Shown here: piece after piece, positions 8,704 through 18,180 of the stretch
Position numbering within the stretch: the first letter of the stretch is position 1
How the letters are laid out: each line of letters opens with the position of its first letter
Source: Phreatobacter cathodiphilus
GTDB lineage: Bacteria; Pseudomonadota; Alphaproteobacteria; Rhizobiales; Phreatobacteraceae
NCBI RefSeq assembly: GCF_003008515.1
Contig: NZ_CP027668.1
Location: 3,513,001 to 3,577,000 of the forward strand
Direction of reading: 5' to 3'
DNA: 64,000 nt
Notes under the pieces: generated by a model
Told to the model about the DNA's origin: nothing
Seen by the model: only the letters and a program-made list of their open reading frames with translations
The model's database searches: none
Translations under genes and position numbers: made by a program

Positions 8704-9618
8704 TCAGGACGCGGGCGATGACCAGCCCGCGCGGCTCGCCTGCAGATGGTCGATGAGGGCCCGCAGCTTCGGCGCGAGGTTCCGGCGGCTGGGGTAATAG
8801 AGATAGAACCCGGCGAAATAGGGCGAGTACGCCTCGAGGATCGGCATCAACTCACCGCGCTCGATGGGGGCCCTGAAGCTCTCCTCCATGCCGAAGGTGA
8901 TCCCGGCGCCGGCCACGGCCAGCTTGATCATCAGGGCCATGTCGTTGGTCGTGACCGTCGTCGGCACGCGGACGCGGAAGTCCTTGCCTTCCTCGGTGAA
9001 CTCCCAGCGGTAGGGAGCGCTGCCGGGGGAAGGACGCCAGCCGATGCAGCGGTGGGCCGCGAGATCAGCCGGATGGACGGGGGCGCCGTGGCGCGCGAGG
9101 TAGGACGGCGCGCAAACCGCGATCTGCCGCTCGTCTCCCGCGACCGGAATCGCGATCATGTCCTGCTCGATGACCTCGCCGAGCCTGACGCCGGCATCGT
9201 AGCCGTCGGCGACGATGTCGACGTCGGCATCCGTGACGGTGATGTCGAGATCGACGTCGGGATGGGCGTCCGTGAAGGCGGCGAGAAAGGGCCCGGACAG
9301 GAAGCGCTCGGCGATCGACGACACGGCGAGCCTGAGCCGGCCCCGTGGCCGGCCCGTCAGTGTCGCCGTCCTGCCCAGCGCCGCCGCGATCTCCGACAGC
9401 GCCGGGCGGATCTCGGCCAGCAGCGCCTCGCCCGCCTCCGTCAGCCCGACGCTGCGGGTGGTGCGCAGCACCAGGGCGATGCCGAGCCCTTCTTCCAGGC
9501 GCCTGATCGTCTGACTGACGGCGGACCGCGTCACGCCCAGCCGGTCGGCTGCCGCGCGGAAACTGCGCTCCTCCGCCACCAGGGCGAAGACGGCGAGGGC
9601 GTCGAGGTCACGCACCAT
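8704..9618 (-). CDS. LysR family transcriptional regulator
   Basis: This 304-residue protein has an N-terminal LysR helix-turn-helix (residues about 5-65: F-R-A-A-A-D-R-L-G-V-T-R-S-A-V-S-Q). A substrate-binding domain follows, with R-L-R-L-A-V-S-S near residue 95. It is transcribed divergently from an SDR dehydrogenase, the usual arrangement for a LysR protein that controls its neighbour in response to a small effector. A candidate binding site (TAGCC-N10-GGCTA) lies in the 114-base gap. The effector is unknown. Confidence 0.92.
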   Translation of the reverse strand: MVRDLDALAVFALVAEERSFRAAADRLGVTRSAVSQTIRRLEEGLGIALVLRTTRSVGLTEAGEALLAEIRPALSEIAAALGRTATLTGRPRGRLRLAVSSIAERFLSGPFLAAFTDAHPDVDLDITVTDADVDIVADGYDAGVRLGEVIEQDMIAIPVAGDERQIAVCAPSYLARHGAPVHPADLAAHRCIGWRPSPGSAPYRWEFTEEGKDFRVRVPTTVTTNDMALMIKLAVAGAGITFGMEESFRAPIERGELMPILEAYSPYFAGFYLYYPSRRNLAPKLRALIDHLQASRAGWSSPAS

Positions 9619-9640
9619 TGGTTAGTTTCTCTTTCCAGAC

Positions 9641-9660
9641 TAGCCGAAAATCGATGGCTA
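9641..9660. promoter_or_regulatory. Candidate LysR binding site between divergent genes
   Basis: TAGCC and GGCTA form an inverted repeat with a 10-base spacer in the gap between the LysR gene and the divergent SDR gene. LysR sites are typically short dyads of this size placed between the divergent pair. The arms are only 5 bp, so chance is possible. Confidence 0.3.
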
Positions 9661-9732
9661 ATCACGACAATGCCGCGCAGCTAGGGTCCTGCCAACCCGG
9701 ATCGGCCGGGTCCACTGTGAAAGGAAACCGTC

Positions 9733-10449
9733 ATGGCTCTCGACAAGGTCATCCTCGTCACCGGCGCCTCCAGCGGCATCGGCGCCGGCATCGCCCGCGA
9801 ACTGGGGCGCGCCGGAGCGAAGCTCGTTCTCGGTGCCCGTCGCACCGACAGGCTCGAAAAACTGGCCGCCGAAATCGGAGGCGGGGCGCTGGTCCGGCGC
9901 CTCGACGTCACCGACCGCGCCGATGTCGCCGCCTTCGCCGCGGCCGCCCGCGAGCGCTTCGGCCGGGTCGACGTCATCGTCAACAATGCCGGCATCATGC
10001 CGCTCTCGGCCATGGCCTCTCTCAAGGTCGAGGAGTGGGATCGCATGGTGGACGTCAACATCAAGGGCGTTCTCCACGGCATCGCCGCGGTGCTGCCTGA
10101 GATGACCGCGCGCGGCTCCGGCCACATCGTCAACATCGCCTCCATCGGCGCGCTCCAGGTTTTCCCCATGGCGGCCGTCTATTGCGCGACGAAGTTCGCG
10201 GTGTGCGCCATTTCCGACGGGCTTCGGCAGGAGCACGACACCATCCGCGTCACCTGCATCCATCCCGGTGTCGTCGAGAGCGAGCTTGCCGACACCATCA
10301 CCGATCCCGCGGCGGCCGCGGCGATGAAGGCCTTCCGGGCGGTCGCCCTGACTCCCGACGCCATCGCGCGGGCCGTCCGCTACGCCATCGAGCAACCCGA
10401 CGACGTCGATGTCAGCGAGATCGTCGTTCGCCCCACCGCCAGCCGATGA
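9733..10449 (+). CDS. SDR family NAD(P)-dependent oxidoreductase
   Basis: This 238-residue classical short-chain dehydrogenase has the cofactor motif T-G-A-S-S-G-I-G (residues 10-17), the structural motif N-N-A-G (84-87), and the catalytic Ser137, Tyr150 and Lys154 (Y-C-A-T-K). Arginines after the second strand (G-A-R-R) suggest a preference for NADP(H). The start follows GGAAACC at a good distance. It is divergent from a LysR gene that probably regulates it, and is followed by a small secreted protein gene 11 bases downstream. The substrate is unknown. Confidence 0.92.
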   Translation: MALDKVILVTGASSGIGAGIARELGRAGAKLVLGARRTDRLEKLAAEIGGGALVRRLDVTDRADVAAFAAAARERFGRVDVIVNNAGIMPLSAMASLKVEEWDRMVDVNIKGVLHGIAAVLPEMTARGSGHIVNIASIGALQVFPMAAVYCATKFAVCAISDGLRQEHDTIRVTCIHPGVVESELADTITDPAAAAAMKAFRAVALTPDAIARAVRYAIEQPDDVDVSEIVVRPTASR

Positions 10450-10460
10450 GGAGACGGGCC

Positions 10461-10820
10461 ATGACACGCCGGGTCCACTCTGCCCGCACCGCGCTCCTCC
10501 TCGCCGCCGCCATAGCATTGACCCCTGTTCAGAAAGCCACCGCCCAGATGACGAACCCAACCGAGGCGACGCCCCCCGTTCCCGCTCATCCCTATGTCGG
10601 CATGTGGGTGACGCCGGACGGCCACATCCGCCACGAATTGCTACCGAACGGCCGCTACGACGAGGCGAGAGGCGCACGGGCGAGCGCCTATCGCGGCCGC
10701 TACGTCGTGCGCGGCAACCACATCGACTACTGGGACGACACCGGCTTCACCGCCGACGGCACCTTCGTCGACGCGGACACCCTGCACCACGGCGGCATGG
10801 TCTTCAGGCGGCAGCGCTGA
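10461..10820 (+). CDS. Small secreted protein of the Atu4866 family
   Basis: This 119-residue protein has a cleavable signal peptide (hydrophobic A-L-L-L-A-A-A-I-A-L, then A-T-A-Q). The mature domain has the sequence G-M-W-V-T-P-D-G-H-I-R-H-E-L-L and ends in D-T-L-H-H-G-G-M-V-F. I recognise this as the small beta-rich Atu4866 family, which has no established function. The ATG at 10461 follows GGAGACGGG; an alternative ATG at 10446 overlaps the SDR stop codon. It probably shares the SDR transcript. Confidence 0.75.
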   Translation: MTRRVHSARTALLLAAAIALTPVQKATAQMTNPTEATPPVPAHPYVGMWVTPDGHIRHELLPNGRYDEARGARASAYRGRYVVRGNHIDYWDDTGFTADGTFVDADTLHHGGMVFRRQR

Positions 10821-10916
10821 CCGCGGCACCAGCCGCGAGAGCGAGGGCGCCGGGATCGACCTCCACGCCGGCGCAGCCGTCATGGCGTCGTCACATAAAT
10901 CGACCATTCTGGATAT

Positions 10917-11270
10917 ATGGATGATGAACAGGTGATCTCGGCCCTCGCGGCCCTCGCCCAGCCGACCCGGCTCAATGCCTTCAAGACGCTCGTCGCAAGC
11001 GAGCCGGAGGGCGTGCCGGCCGGGGAGCTGGCGCGGATCTGCGGCGTTCCGCAGAACACCATGTCGTCTCACCTGGCGATCCTCCTTCGCGCCCGGCTCG
11101 TCAGTGCCCATCGCCGGAGCCGTTCGATCATCTACCGCGCAGACCTCGACCGCTTCCGCGCCATGACCCTCCACCTCGTTCAGGACTGCTGCGGCGGGCG
11201 GCCGGAGGTCTGCGCGCCGATCATCAGGGGCCTTGCGCCCTCCTGTTCACCGAAGGCGGACGTGTCATGA
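10917..11270 (+). CDS. arsR: ArsR family arsenic-responsive repressor
   Basis: This 117-residue winged-helix repressor opens the arsenic operon. Its recognition helix region is P-Q-N-T-M-S-S-H-L-A-I-L. It lacks the ELCVCDL metal motif of the plasmid R773 ArsR. Instead it has Cys91-Cys92 and Cys99 near the C terminus (D-C-C-G-G-R-P-E-V-C), the three-cysteine arrangement known from the Acidithiobacillus-type ArsR. As(III) binding there should release it from the operon promoter. Its stop overlaps the next start codon as ATGA. Confidence 0.9.
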   Translation: MDDEQVISALAALAQPTRLNAFKTLVASEPEGVPAGELARICGVPQNTMSSHLAILLRARLVSAHRRSRSIIYRADLDRFRAMTLHLVQDCCGGRPEVCAPIIRGLAPSCSPKADVS

Positions 11271-11809
11271 CAGAACAGATTGCAGCGACCCGCATTTACA
11301 ACGTGCTCTTCCTCTGCACCGGCAATTCCTCCCGCTCCATCATGGCCGAGGCCATCCTCAACCGGGACGGCGCCGGCAAGTTTCGCGGCTATTCCGCCGG
11401 TAGCCATCCCACCGGCACCGTCAACCCGCTGACGCTGAAGGTGTTGGGCAGCTATGGCTATTCCACCGAGGGTCTCGCCTCGAAGAGCTGGGACGTCTTC
11501 ACCGGCCCGGAAGCGCCGGTGATGGATTTCGTCTTCACGGTCTGCGACAGCGCCGCCGGCGAGGTGGCGCCGGTCTGGCCGGGGCAGCCGGTGACCGCCC
11601 ATTGGGGTATCGAGAATCCCACCCGGGGCACCGGCAGCGACCTTGAGCGCGAGGCGGCCTTCGTCGCCGCCTTCCGCTACCTGCGCAACCGCATCACTGT
11701 CTTCTCGGCACTGCCGCTCGCCAGCCTCGACCGCCTGAACCTCGGTGCCCGGCTGCGCGACATCGGGCAGCTCGAAGGCACGACGCGCCCGGACCCGAAG
11801 GTCGCCTGA
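11267..11809 (+). CDS. arsC: Arsenate reductase, low-molecular-weight protein tyrosine phosphatase type
   Basis: This 180-residue protein reduces arsenate to arsenite using the LMW-PTP active site. The phosphate-binding loop [10 protein letters not shown] contains Cys17 and Arg23, and further downstream F-V-F-T-V-C-D provides the second redox cysteine of thioredoxin-type ArsC. The start overlaps the arsR stop by 4 bases, so the genes are translationally coupled. It is one of two unrelated arsenate reductases in the same operon. Confidence 0.9.
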   Translation: MTEQIAATRIYNVLFLCTGNSSRSIMAEAILNRDGAGKFRGYSAGSHPTGTVNPLTLKVLGSYGYSTEGLASKSWDVFTGPEAPVMDFVFTVCDSAAGEVAPVWPGQPVTAHWGIENPTRGTGSDLEREAAFVAAFRYLRNRITVFSALPLASLDRLNLGARLRDIGQLEGTTRPDPKVA

Positions 11810-11812
11810 CGC

Positions 11813-12886
11813 ATGACCCTGTTCGAGCGTTACCTCACCCTCTGGGTGCTCGCCTGCATCGTCGTCGGCATCGGCCTCGGCACCGCCCTGCCCGGCCTGT
11901 TCACCCTGATCGCGGCGGCGGAAGTCGCCAACGTCAACCTGCCGGTGGCGGTGCTGATCTGGCTGATGATCATCCCGATGCTGCTGCGGATCGACTTCAG
12001 CGCCCTCGGCAAGGTCGGCGCCTTCTGGCGCGGTATCGGCGTGACGCTCTTCATCAACTGGGCGGTGAAACCCTTCTCCATGGCGCTGCTCGGCTGGCTC
12101 TTCATCGGCTGGCTGTTCCGGCCCTGGCTGCCGGAAGCCCAGATCCAGTCCTACATCGCCGGCCTCATCGTGCTGGCGGCCGCGCCCTGCACGGCCATGG
12201 TCTTCGTCTGGTCGAATCTGACGCGCGGCGAGCCGCATTTCACCCTGAGCCAAGTCGCGCTCAACGATGCGATCATGGTGGTGGCCTTCGCGCCCATCGT
12301 CGGGTTGTTGCTCGGCCTCTCCGCCATCACCGTGCCCTGGGCGACCCTGCTGCTGTCGGTCGTGCTCTACATCGTCATCCCGGTCGTGCTCGCGCAGGTG
12401 CTGCGCCGGCGCCTCACGGCGAAGGGCGGCGAGGCGGCGGTCGAGCGGCTGCTCGCCCTGCTGCAGCCGGTCTCCCTCGCCGCCCTGCTGGCGACGCTGG
12501 TGCTGCTGTTCGGCTTCCAGGGCCGGCAGATCGTCGCCCAGCCGCTGATCATCGCGCTGCTGGCCGTGCCCATCCTGATCCAGGTCTATCTCAATTCCGG
12601 CCTCGCCTATCTCCTCAACCGGATGACCGGCGAAAGGCATTGCGTCGCCGGTCCCTCAGCGCTGATCGGCGCGAGCAATTTTTTCGAGCTGGCGGTAGCG
12701 GCGGCCATCAGCCTGTTCGGTCTGAATTCGGGCGCGGCGCTGGCCACCGTCGTCGGCGTGCTGGTCGAGGTGCCGGTCATGCTCTCGGTCGTCTGGTTGG
12801 TGAACCGGACGCAGGGCTGGTACGAGGCCGGCCCGGCGGTCCAGCGGCGCCAGGTCGCCGCGCCGCTTGCCCAGCCCCTACCATGA
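11813..12886 (+). CDS. acr3: ACR3 family arsenite efflux permease
   Basis: This 357-residue inner-membrane protein has about ten hydrophobic helices and the ACR3 signature [13 protein letters not shown], with the conserved cysteine used in As(III) transport. The opening [10 protein letters not shown] is also typical of the family. It starts 3 bases after arsC and completes the classical pathway: arsenate is reduced, and arsenite is expelled. It is followed 17 bases later by the GAPDH gene of the ArsJ pathway. Confidence 0.93.
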   Translation: MTLFERYLTLWVLACIVVGIGLGTALPGLFTLIAAAEVANVNLPVAVLIWLMIIPMLLRIDFSALGKVGAFWRGIGVTLFINWAVKPFSMALLGWLFIGWLFRPWLPEAQIQSYIAGLIVLAAAPCTAMVFVWSNLTRGEPHFTLSQVALNDAIMVVAFAPIVGLLLGLSAITVPWATLLLSVVLYIVIPVVLAQVLRRRLTAKGGEAAVERLLALLQPVSLAALLATLVLLFGFQGRQIVAQPLIIALLAVPILIQVYLNSGLAYLLNRMTGERHCVAGPSALIGASNFFELAVAAAISLFGLNSGAALATVVGVLVEVPVMLSVVWLVNRTQGWYEAGPAVQRRQVAAPLAQPLP

Positions 12887-12903
12887 CGAGCGGAGAGACA
12901 CCC

Positions 12904-13947
12904 ATGCGGGTCGGTATCAGCGGCATGGGCCGCATCGGGCGGCTGGCGCTGCGGGCGGCGCTGGGCGCGGCCCAGCGCGGAGCGGACGATCCGCGGGCCG
13001 TCAACCGGCTCGACGTCGTCCACCTCAACGAGATCAAGGGGGGCGCTGCAACCACGGCGCACCTCCTCGAATTCGACAGCGTCCAGGGCCGCTGGCGCGG
13101 CGGCATCGCCGCCGAGGGCGAGGATGCCGTCACCATCGGCGACAGGCGGATGAGCTTTTCGGCCCATGCAGCGCCCGCCGACATCCCCTGGGGCGATCTC
13201 GGCGTCGACGTGGTGCTGGAATGTACGGGCAAGTTCCTCACCCCCGCGGTACTCGAAGGGCACCTGAAGCGTGGGGCCAAGCGCGTCATCGTCGCCGCTC
13301 CGGTCAAGGACCCGTCCGTCCTCAACGTCGTCGTCGGCGTCAACGAGCAACTCTACGACCCGGCGAAGCACCCGATCGTCACCGCCGCCTCCTGCACCAC
13401 CAACTGTCTCGCCCCGGTGGTGAAGGTGGTGCACGAGGCCATCGGAATCGAGCGCGGCCAGATCACCACCATCCATGACCCCACCAACACCAACGTCGTC
13501 GTCGACGCGCCGCACAAGGACCTGCGCCGGGCGCGCTCGGCCATGCTGTCGCTGCAGCCGACGACCACCGGCAGCGCGACGGCCATCGCGCTCATCTACC
13601 CGGATCTCAAGGGCCGGCTCGACGGCCACGCGGTGCGCGCCCCCGTCCTCAACGCCTCGCTGACGGACTGCGTCTTCCAGGTGAAGCGGCCGACCAGCGC
13701 CGCCGAGGTCAACGACCTGTTCAGGACGGCAGCGACGGGACCGCTCGCCGGCATTCTCGGCTTCGAGCCGCTGCCGCTGGTCTCCGCCGACTATGCCCGC
13801 GACACCCGCTCGGCCATCGTCGACGGCCCCTCGACGCTGGTGACCGACGGCGTGATGCTCAAGGTCTATGCCTGGTACGACAACGAGATGGGCTATGCCT
13901 GCCGCATGGTCGATCTCGCCAACCACCTCGCGGCGGTCGGGATCTGA
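12904..13947 (+). CDS. ArsJ-associated glyceraldehyde-3-phosphate dehydrogenase
   Basis: This 347-residue GAPDH has an N-terminal Rossmann motif ([10 protein letters not shown]) and the active site A-A-S-C-T-T-N-C. The C-terminal Y-D-N-E-M-G-Y-A is the family signature. In ars operons with arsJ, this enzyme uses arsenate in place of phosphate to make 1-arseno-3-phosphoglycerate, which ArsJ exports. The ATG at 12904 follows GGAGAGACA; the frame is open further upstream only as a shadow of acr3. arsJ begins one base after this gene's stop codon. Confidence 0.9.
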   Translation: MRVGISGMGRIGRLALRAALGAAQRGADDPRAVNRLDVVHLNEIKGGAATTAHLLEFDSVQGRWRGGIAAEGEDAVTIGDRRMSFSAHAAPADIPWGDLGVDVVLECTGKFLTPAVLEGHLKRGAKRVIVAAPVKDPSVLNVVVGVNEQLYDPAKHPIVTAASCTTNCLAPVVKVVHEAIGIERGQITTIHDPTNTNVVVDAPHKDLRRARSAMLSLQPTTTGSATAIALIYPDLKGRLDGHAVRAPVLNASLTDCVFQVKRPTSAAEVNDLFRTAATGPLAGILGFEPLPLVSADYARDTRSAIVDGPSTLVTDGVMLKVYAWYDNEMGYACRMVDLANHLAAVGI

Positions 13948-13948
13948 C

Positions 13949-15211
13949 ATGGCCGCCTTCTCCGCCGGCCTGCGCAACTACGCCATCGTCACGGCGGCCT
14001 ATTGGGGCTTCACGCTGACGGACGGCGCGTTGCGCATGCTCGTCCTCTTCACCTTCTTCAAGCTCGGCTATTCGCCCTTCACCCTGGCGCTCCTGTTCCT
14101 GCTCTATGAGGCCGCCGGCATCGGCGCCAACTTTATCGGCGGCTGGCTCGCCACGCGCTACGGCATCACCCGCATGCTGACGGTCGGCCTTTCGACGCAG
14201 ATCGCCGGCTTCCTTCTGCTGTCGGCCATGTCGCCGGGCTGGGAGGCGGCCTTCCTCGTCACCTGGGTGGTGGCGGCACAGGGCATCTGCGGCGTCGCCA
14301 AGGACATCACCAAGACCGCGTCAAAATCGGCGATCAAGGTCACCGAGAAGGAGGCGCGCAGCGCGGGCGAGGGTTCGGACGGGCGGCTGTTCCGCTGGGT
14401 CGCCTGGTTCACCGGATCGAAGAACGCCATGAAGGGCGCCGGCTTCTTCCTCGGCGGCCTGCTTTTGGAGGCCTTCGGCTTCCGCCTGGCGCTCTGGCTG
14501 ATGGCGGCGGCGCTGGGGCTGGTGCTTCTCGGCGTCGTCCTGTCGCTCCCGCCGATGATGGGCAAGGCCAAGGCCAGCGCCACGGCGCGCGAGCTCTTCG
14601 GCAAGAGCCGCGGCGTCAACCTGCTCGCCGCCGCGCGCATCGGCCTGTTCGGCGCCCGCGACGTCTGGTTCGTGGTCGGCCTGCCGGTCTTCCTCTACGC
14701 CTCCGGCTGGACCTTCCCGATGGTGGGAGGCTTCCTCGCGGTCTGGACCATCGGCTACGGCCTCGTGCAGGCCTCGGCGCCGGCGCTGGTGAAGCGCAGT
14801 CCGGATGGGCTTTCGAACGAGGTTCCGGCGGCGCGGCTGTGGTCCCTCGCGCTGATGCTGGTGCCCATCCTCATCGCCGCGATCCTCGCCTTCCAGCCGC
14901 CGCGGGCGGACATCGTGCTCGTCGTCGGGCTCTGCGTCTTCGGCTTCGCCTTCGCGGTCAATTCCTCCGTCCATTCCTATCTCATCCTCGCCTATGCGGG
15001 CTCGGAGAAGGCGGCCGAGGACGTCGGCTTCTACTATGCGGCCAATGCGGCGGGGCGCTTCGCCGGCACGCTGCTGTCGGGCCTGCTCTACCAGACGGGC
15101 GGCATCCTCGGCTGCCTCGCAGGCTCCGCCGCCATGCTCGCGGCGTGCTGGCTGGCGACGCTCGCCTTGCCCGTCACCCGCGAAGCGCCGACGGCGGAGC
15201 CCGCGCCATGA
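13949..15211 (+). CDS. arsJ: Organoarsenical efflux MFS transporter ArsJ
   Basis: This 420-residue major facilitator protein has about twelve hydrophobic helices. The start L-R-N-Y-A-I-V-T-A-A-Y-W-G-F-T-L-T-D-G matches ArsJ, which exports 1-arseno-3-phosphoglycerate; the product breaks down outside the cell to arsenate. Its position directly after the GAPDH gene makes the assignment firm. The gene overlaps the following arsC by 4 bases (ATGA). Confidence 0.92.
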   Translation: MAAFSAGLRNYAIVTAAYWGFTLTDGALRMLVLFTFFKLGYSPFTLALLFLLYEAAGIGANFIGGWLATRYGITRMLTVGLSTQIAGFLLLSAMSPGWEAAFLVTWVVAAQGICGVAKDITKTASKSAIKVTEKEARSAGEGSDGRLFRWVAWFTGSKNAMKGAGFFLGGLLLEAFGFRLALWLMAAALGLVLLGVVLSLPPMMGKAKASATARELFGKSRGVNLLAAARIGLFGARDVWFVVGLPVFLYASGWTFPMVGGFLAVWTIGYGLVQASAPALVKRSPDGLSNEVPAARLWSLALMLVPILIAAILAFQPPRADIVLVVGLCVFGFAFAVNSSVHSYLILAYAGSEKAAEDVGFYYAANAAGRFAGTLLSGLLYQTGGILGCLAGSAAMLAACWLATLALPVTREAPTAEPAP

Positions 15212-15633
15212 CCGTCACGATCTATCACAACCCCGCCTGCGGCACGTCGCGCAACGCGCTCGCCATGATCCGCGCGAGCGGGGTCGAGCCGGTCGTCATC
15301 GAGTACCTGAAGACGCCGCCGAGCCGGGACCGGCTGGTCTGCCTCATCGCCGCCATGGGGATCACGCCGCGCCAACTGCTGCGCGAGAAGGGCACGCCCT
15401 ATGCCGAACTCGGCCTCGGCGATCCCTCGCTCACCGACGAAGCCATCCTCGACGCCATTATGGCCCATCCCATCCTCATCAACCGGCCGATCGTCGAGAC
15501 GCCCAGGGGCACGCGCCTCTGCCGGCCGTCGGAAGCCGTGCTGGCGTTGCTCGACACCCCGCCCGAAAGTTTCACCAAGGAGGACGGCGAGGTGGTGCGA
15601 CCGGAGGGGGATGCCTCGCAGCGCCGTCCATAG
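15208..15633 (+). CDS. arsC: Arsenate reductase, glutaredoxin-dependent (thioredoxin-fold) type
   Basis: This 141-residue protein belongs to the ArsC/Spx thioredoxin-fold family. The active site is I-Y-H-N-P-A-C-G-T-S-R-N with catalytic Cys11, and later Arg residues in I-L-I-N-R-P-I and G-T-R-L-C-R-P match the substrate-binding arginines. It reduces arsenate with glutathione and glutaredoxin. It is the last gene of the arsenic operon, coupled to arsJ by a 4-base overlap. Its presence gives the operon two arsenate reductases of different evolutionary origin. Confidence 0.92.
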   Translation: MTVTIYHNPACGTSRNALAMIRASGVEPVVIEYLKTPPSRDRLVCLIAAMGITPRQLLREKGTPYAELGLGDPSLTDEAILDAIMAHPILINRPIVETPRGTRLCRPSEAVLALLDTPPESFTKEDGEVVRPEGDASQRRP

Positions 15634-15742
15634 CCGCCGGCGCGACGACTGCTCGGCCTCCCGATCCCCTCTCGCAGTCCGCGACGGCATCCGTTATGGT
15701 TCGCCCGCCGCTTCGTCGAGGACTTTTCACTTGAGCCCATCC

Positions 15743-16021
15743 ATGTCCCGCCGCTCTGCCCTTCTTGCTGTCCTCGCGGGCGCGGTGGCGCTCGGCGGCT
15801 GCGGCCGCAGGGGCAGCCTCGAACTCCCCGGCGAGACGCCCTCGCCCATCGGTGGACCGACGCCGCCGAACCTGCCGCCCCGCACCGAGCCCCCGGCCGA
15901 TCCCGCCAGCCCCGCCCAGCGCCAGGCCCAGCCGGCGCGCCGCGACTACGACCGCAACCGCCCCGCCGGCCAGGGCCAGCTCCTGCCCTCCGGCCAGTTC
16001 GTCCTCGACCCGCTTCTCTAG
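15743..16021 (+). CDS. lptM: LptM-like small lipoprotein (LPS translocon maturation)
   Basis: This 92-residue protein begins with a lipoprotein signal (S-R-R-S-A-L-L-A-V-L) and a lipobox L-G-G-C, which places lipid-modified Cys20 at the mature N terminus. The following C-G-R-R-G-S-L-E-L-P is the hallmark of LptM (formerly YifL), which assists assembly of the LptD/LptE translocon in the outer membrane. The rest is a Pro-rich disordered tail. lptM commonly precedes lysA, and lysA follows here after 47 bases. Confidence 0.85.
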   Translation: MSRRSALLAVLAGAVALGGCGRRGSLELPGETPSPIGGPTPPNLPPRTEPPADPASPAQRQAQPARRDYDRNRPAGQGQLLPSGQFVLDPLL

Positions 16022-16068
16022 TCCTGCCGGCCGTCCAGGCCCGAGGCATCCCAGCGAACGCCCGCACC

Positions 16069-17334
16069 ATGCACCATTTCGCCTATCGCGACGGCCGCCT
16101 TCATGCCGAGGACGTGCCGCTCGAGACCATCGCGGCCGAGGTCGGCACGCCGTTCTACTGCTATTCCACCGCCACCCTGGAGCGGCACTACCGCGTCTTC
16201 TCCGAGGCCTTCGCCGGCCTCGATTTCCTCGTCTGCTACGCGATGAAGGCCAATTCCAACCAGGCGGTCATCTCGACGCTCGCACGGCTCGGTGCCGGCA
16301 TGGACGTGGTCTCCGGCGGTGAGCTGAAGCGCGCGATCGCCGCCGGCGTTCCCGGCGAGCGCATCATGTTCTCCGGCGTCGGCAAGACCGAGGCCGAGCA
16401 CGCCGCCGCCCTTGAGGCCGGGGTCTTCTGCATCAATGTCGAGAGCGAGCCGGAGGTGGTGCAGCTCTCCCGCATCGCCACCGCCATGGGGCGCACCGCC
16501 CACATCTCCTTCCGCGTCAATCCGGACGTGGATGCTAAGACCCACGCCAAGATCTCCACGGGGAAGAAGGGCGACAAGTTCGGCATCCCCATATCCACGG
16601 CGCGCGAGGCCTATGCCCGTGCCGCAAAGCTGCCCGGCATCCATGTCGCGGGCATCGACATGCATATCGGCTCGCAGATCACCGACCTCGAGCCCTTCGA
16701 CAACGCCTTCGCGCTTCTGGCCGAATTCGTCGGCACGCTCCGGGCCGACGGCCACTCCATCGACCATGTCGATGTCGGCGGCGGCCTCGGCATTCCCTAT
16801 CGCGACGACAACGAGCCGCCGCCGGAGCCGATGCGCTACGCCGAGGTGGTGAAGCGCCACACGGCGAGCCTCGGCGCCCGCGTCATCATGGAGCCCGGCC
16901 GCATGATGGTCGGCAATGCCGGCATTCTCGTCACCCGCGTCATCTACGTGAAGGAGACGGAGGGGCACACCTTCGTCATCGTCGACGGCGCCATGAACGA
17001 CCTCATCCGCCCGACCCTCTACGACGCCCATCACGAGATCCGCCCGGTGCGGCAGCCGACGCCCGGCGCGCCGAAGCCGAAGGTCGACGTGGTCGGCCCC
17101 ATCTGCGAGAGCGGCGACTATCTCGCCCTCGGCCGCAAGCTGCCTCAGGTCGGCTCCGGCGACCTGCTTGCCGTGATGACCGCCGGCGCCTATGGCGCTG
17201 TGCAGGCCGGCACCTACAACACCCGTCCGCTGGCGCCGGAAGTGCTGGTGAAGGACGCCGATTTCGCCGTGGTGCGTCCGCGTCTCGACGTCGACGCCAT
17301 CATCGCCATGGACCGCCTGCCGGCCTGGCTGTAG
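16069..17334 (+). CDS. lysA: Diaminopimelate decarboxylase
   Basis: This 421-residue PLP enzyme converts meso-diaminopimelate to L-lysine in the cytoplasm, the last step of lysine synthesis. The PLP lysine sits in V-C-Y-A-M-K-A-N-S-N near residue 60. H-I-G-S-Q-I, the glycine-rich G-G-G-L-G-I-P-Y and the active-site C-E-S-G-D-Y-L-A all match LysA. The start codon is placed by the family start H-H-F-A-Y-R-D-G. It lies directly downstream of lptM. Confidence 0.96.
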   Translation: MHHFAYRDGRLHAEDVPLETIAAEVGTPFYCYSTATLERHYRVFSEAFAGLDFLVCYAMKANSNQAVISTLARLGAGMDVVSGGELKRAIAAGVPGERIMFSGVGKTEAEHAAALEAGVFCINVESEPEVVQLSRIATAMGRTAHISFRVNPDVDAKTHAKISTGKKGDKFGIPISTAREAYARAAKLPGIHVAGIDMHIGSQITDLEPFDNAFALLAEFVGTLRADGHSIDHVDVGGGLGIPYRDDNEPPPEPMRYAEVVKRHTASLGARVIMEPGRMMVGNAGILVTRVIYVKETEGHTFVIVDGAMNDLIRPTLYDAHHEIRPVRQPTPGAPKPKVDVVGPICESGDYLALGRKLPQVGSGDLLAVMTAGAYGAVQAGTYNTRPLAPEVLVKDADFAVVRPRLDVDAIIAMDRLPAWL

Positions 17335-17419
17335 TTGCTGCACCGCCGAAAGCGGGATTGACCTGAGGCCCGAGAGGGTCTTCATGCGCGGGCTTCCATC
17401 TGGTGCAGGAGCCCCCGCC

Positions 17420-18091
17420 ATGCTGCCGCAACGTCTGGTCGACGGCTATGCCTCCTTCCTCGAAGGCCGGTTTCCCGACGAATCCGAGCGCTATCGCCGC
17501 CTCGCCCAGTCGGGGCAGAGCCCGAAGACCATGGTCGTCTCGTGCTGCGACAGCCGCGTCTCGCCCGAGGTGATCTTCGACGTCGGCCCCGGCGAACTGT
17601 TCATCGTCCGCAACGTCGCCAATCTGGTGCCGCCCTATGCGCCGGACGAGAACTATCACGGCACCTCCGCCGCCCTCGAATTCGCCGTGCAGGCGCTCCG
17701 CGTCACCGACATCGTCGTGCTCGGCCACGCCCAGTGCGGCGGCATCCGCGCTTCCGTCGCCGAGGATGCCGAGCCGCTCTCGCCGGGCGACTTCATCGGC
17801 CGCTGGATGGGCCTCGTCGCTCCGGCCATCGAGAAGGTGGGGCCGCGCGGAGACCGGACGATGGGCGATTACCTGCGCCAGCTCGAATTCGCCTCCGTCG
17901 CCACGACGCTGAACAACCTGCGCACCTTTCCCTGCGTGCGCATCCTCGAGGAGCGCGGCAAGCTGAAGCTGCACGGCGCTTTCTTCGGCGTCGCCACCGG
18001 TGTGCTGAGCTGGCTCGACGAGGCGACGGGAGAGTTCCGCCCGGTGATGGACAAGCCGGGCCGGGTGTTCTCCTGCGCGCCGGTGGGGTGA
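17420..18091 (+). CDS. Beta-class carbonic anhydrase
   Basis: This 223-residue enzyme hydrates CO2 to bicarbonate. The zinc ligands are visible: Cys42 with Asp44 and Arg46 (S-C-C-D-S-R), and His103 with Cys106 (G-H-A-Q-C-G-G). The ATG at 17420 was chosen because an AGGAG ribosome-binding site lies 8 bases upstream; an earlier ATG at 17384 would add 12 residues without family similarity. It is in the same orientation as lysA, 85 bases downstream. Confidence 0.93.
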   Translation: MLPQRLVDGYASFLEGRFPDESERYRRLAQSGQSPKTMVVSCCDSRVSPEVIFDVGPGELFIVRNVANLVPPYAPDENYHGTSAALEFAVQALRVTDIVVLGHAQCGGIRASVAEDAEPLSPGDFIGRWMGLVAPAIEKVGPRGDRTMGDYLRQLEFASVATTLNNLRTFPCVRILEERGKLKLHGAFFGVATGVLSWLDEATGEFRPVMDKPGRVFSCAPVG

Positions 18092-18180
18092 GCGCGACGA
18101 TTGCGGAACGCCCGTGCGCCGGTCCCGCGCTTCTGCTGACACCGCGCGGATCCACCCGGCCCAGACTGAGGCAGGACAGG

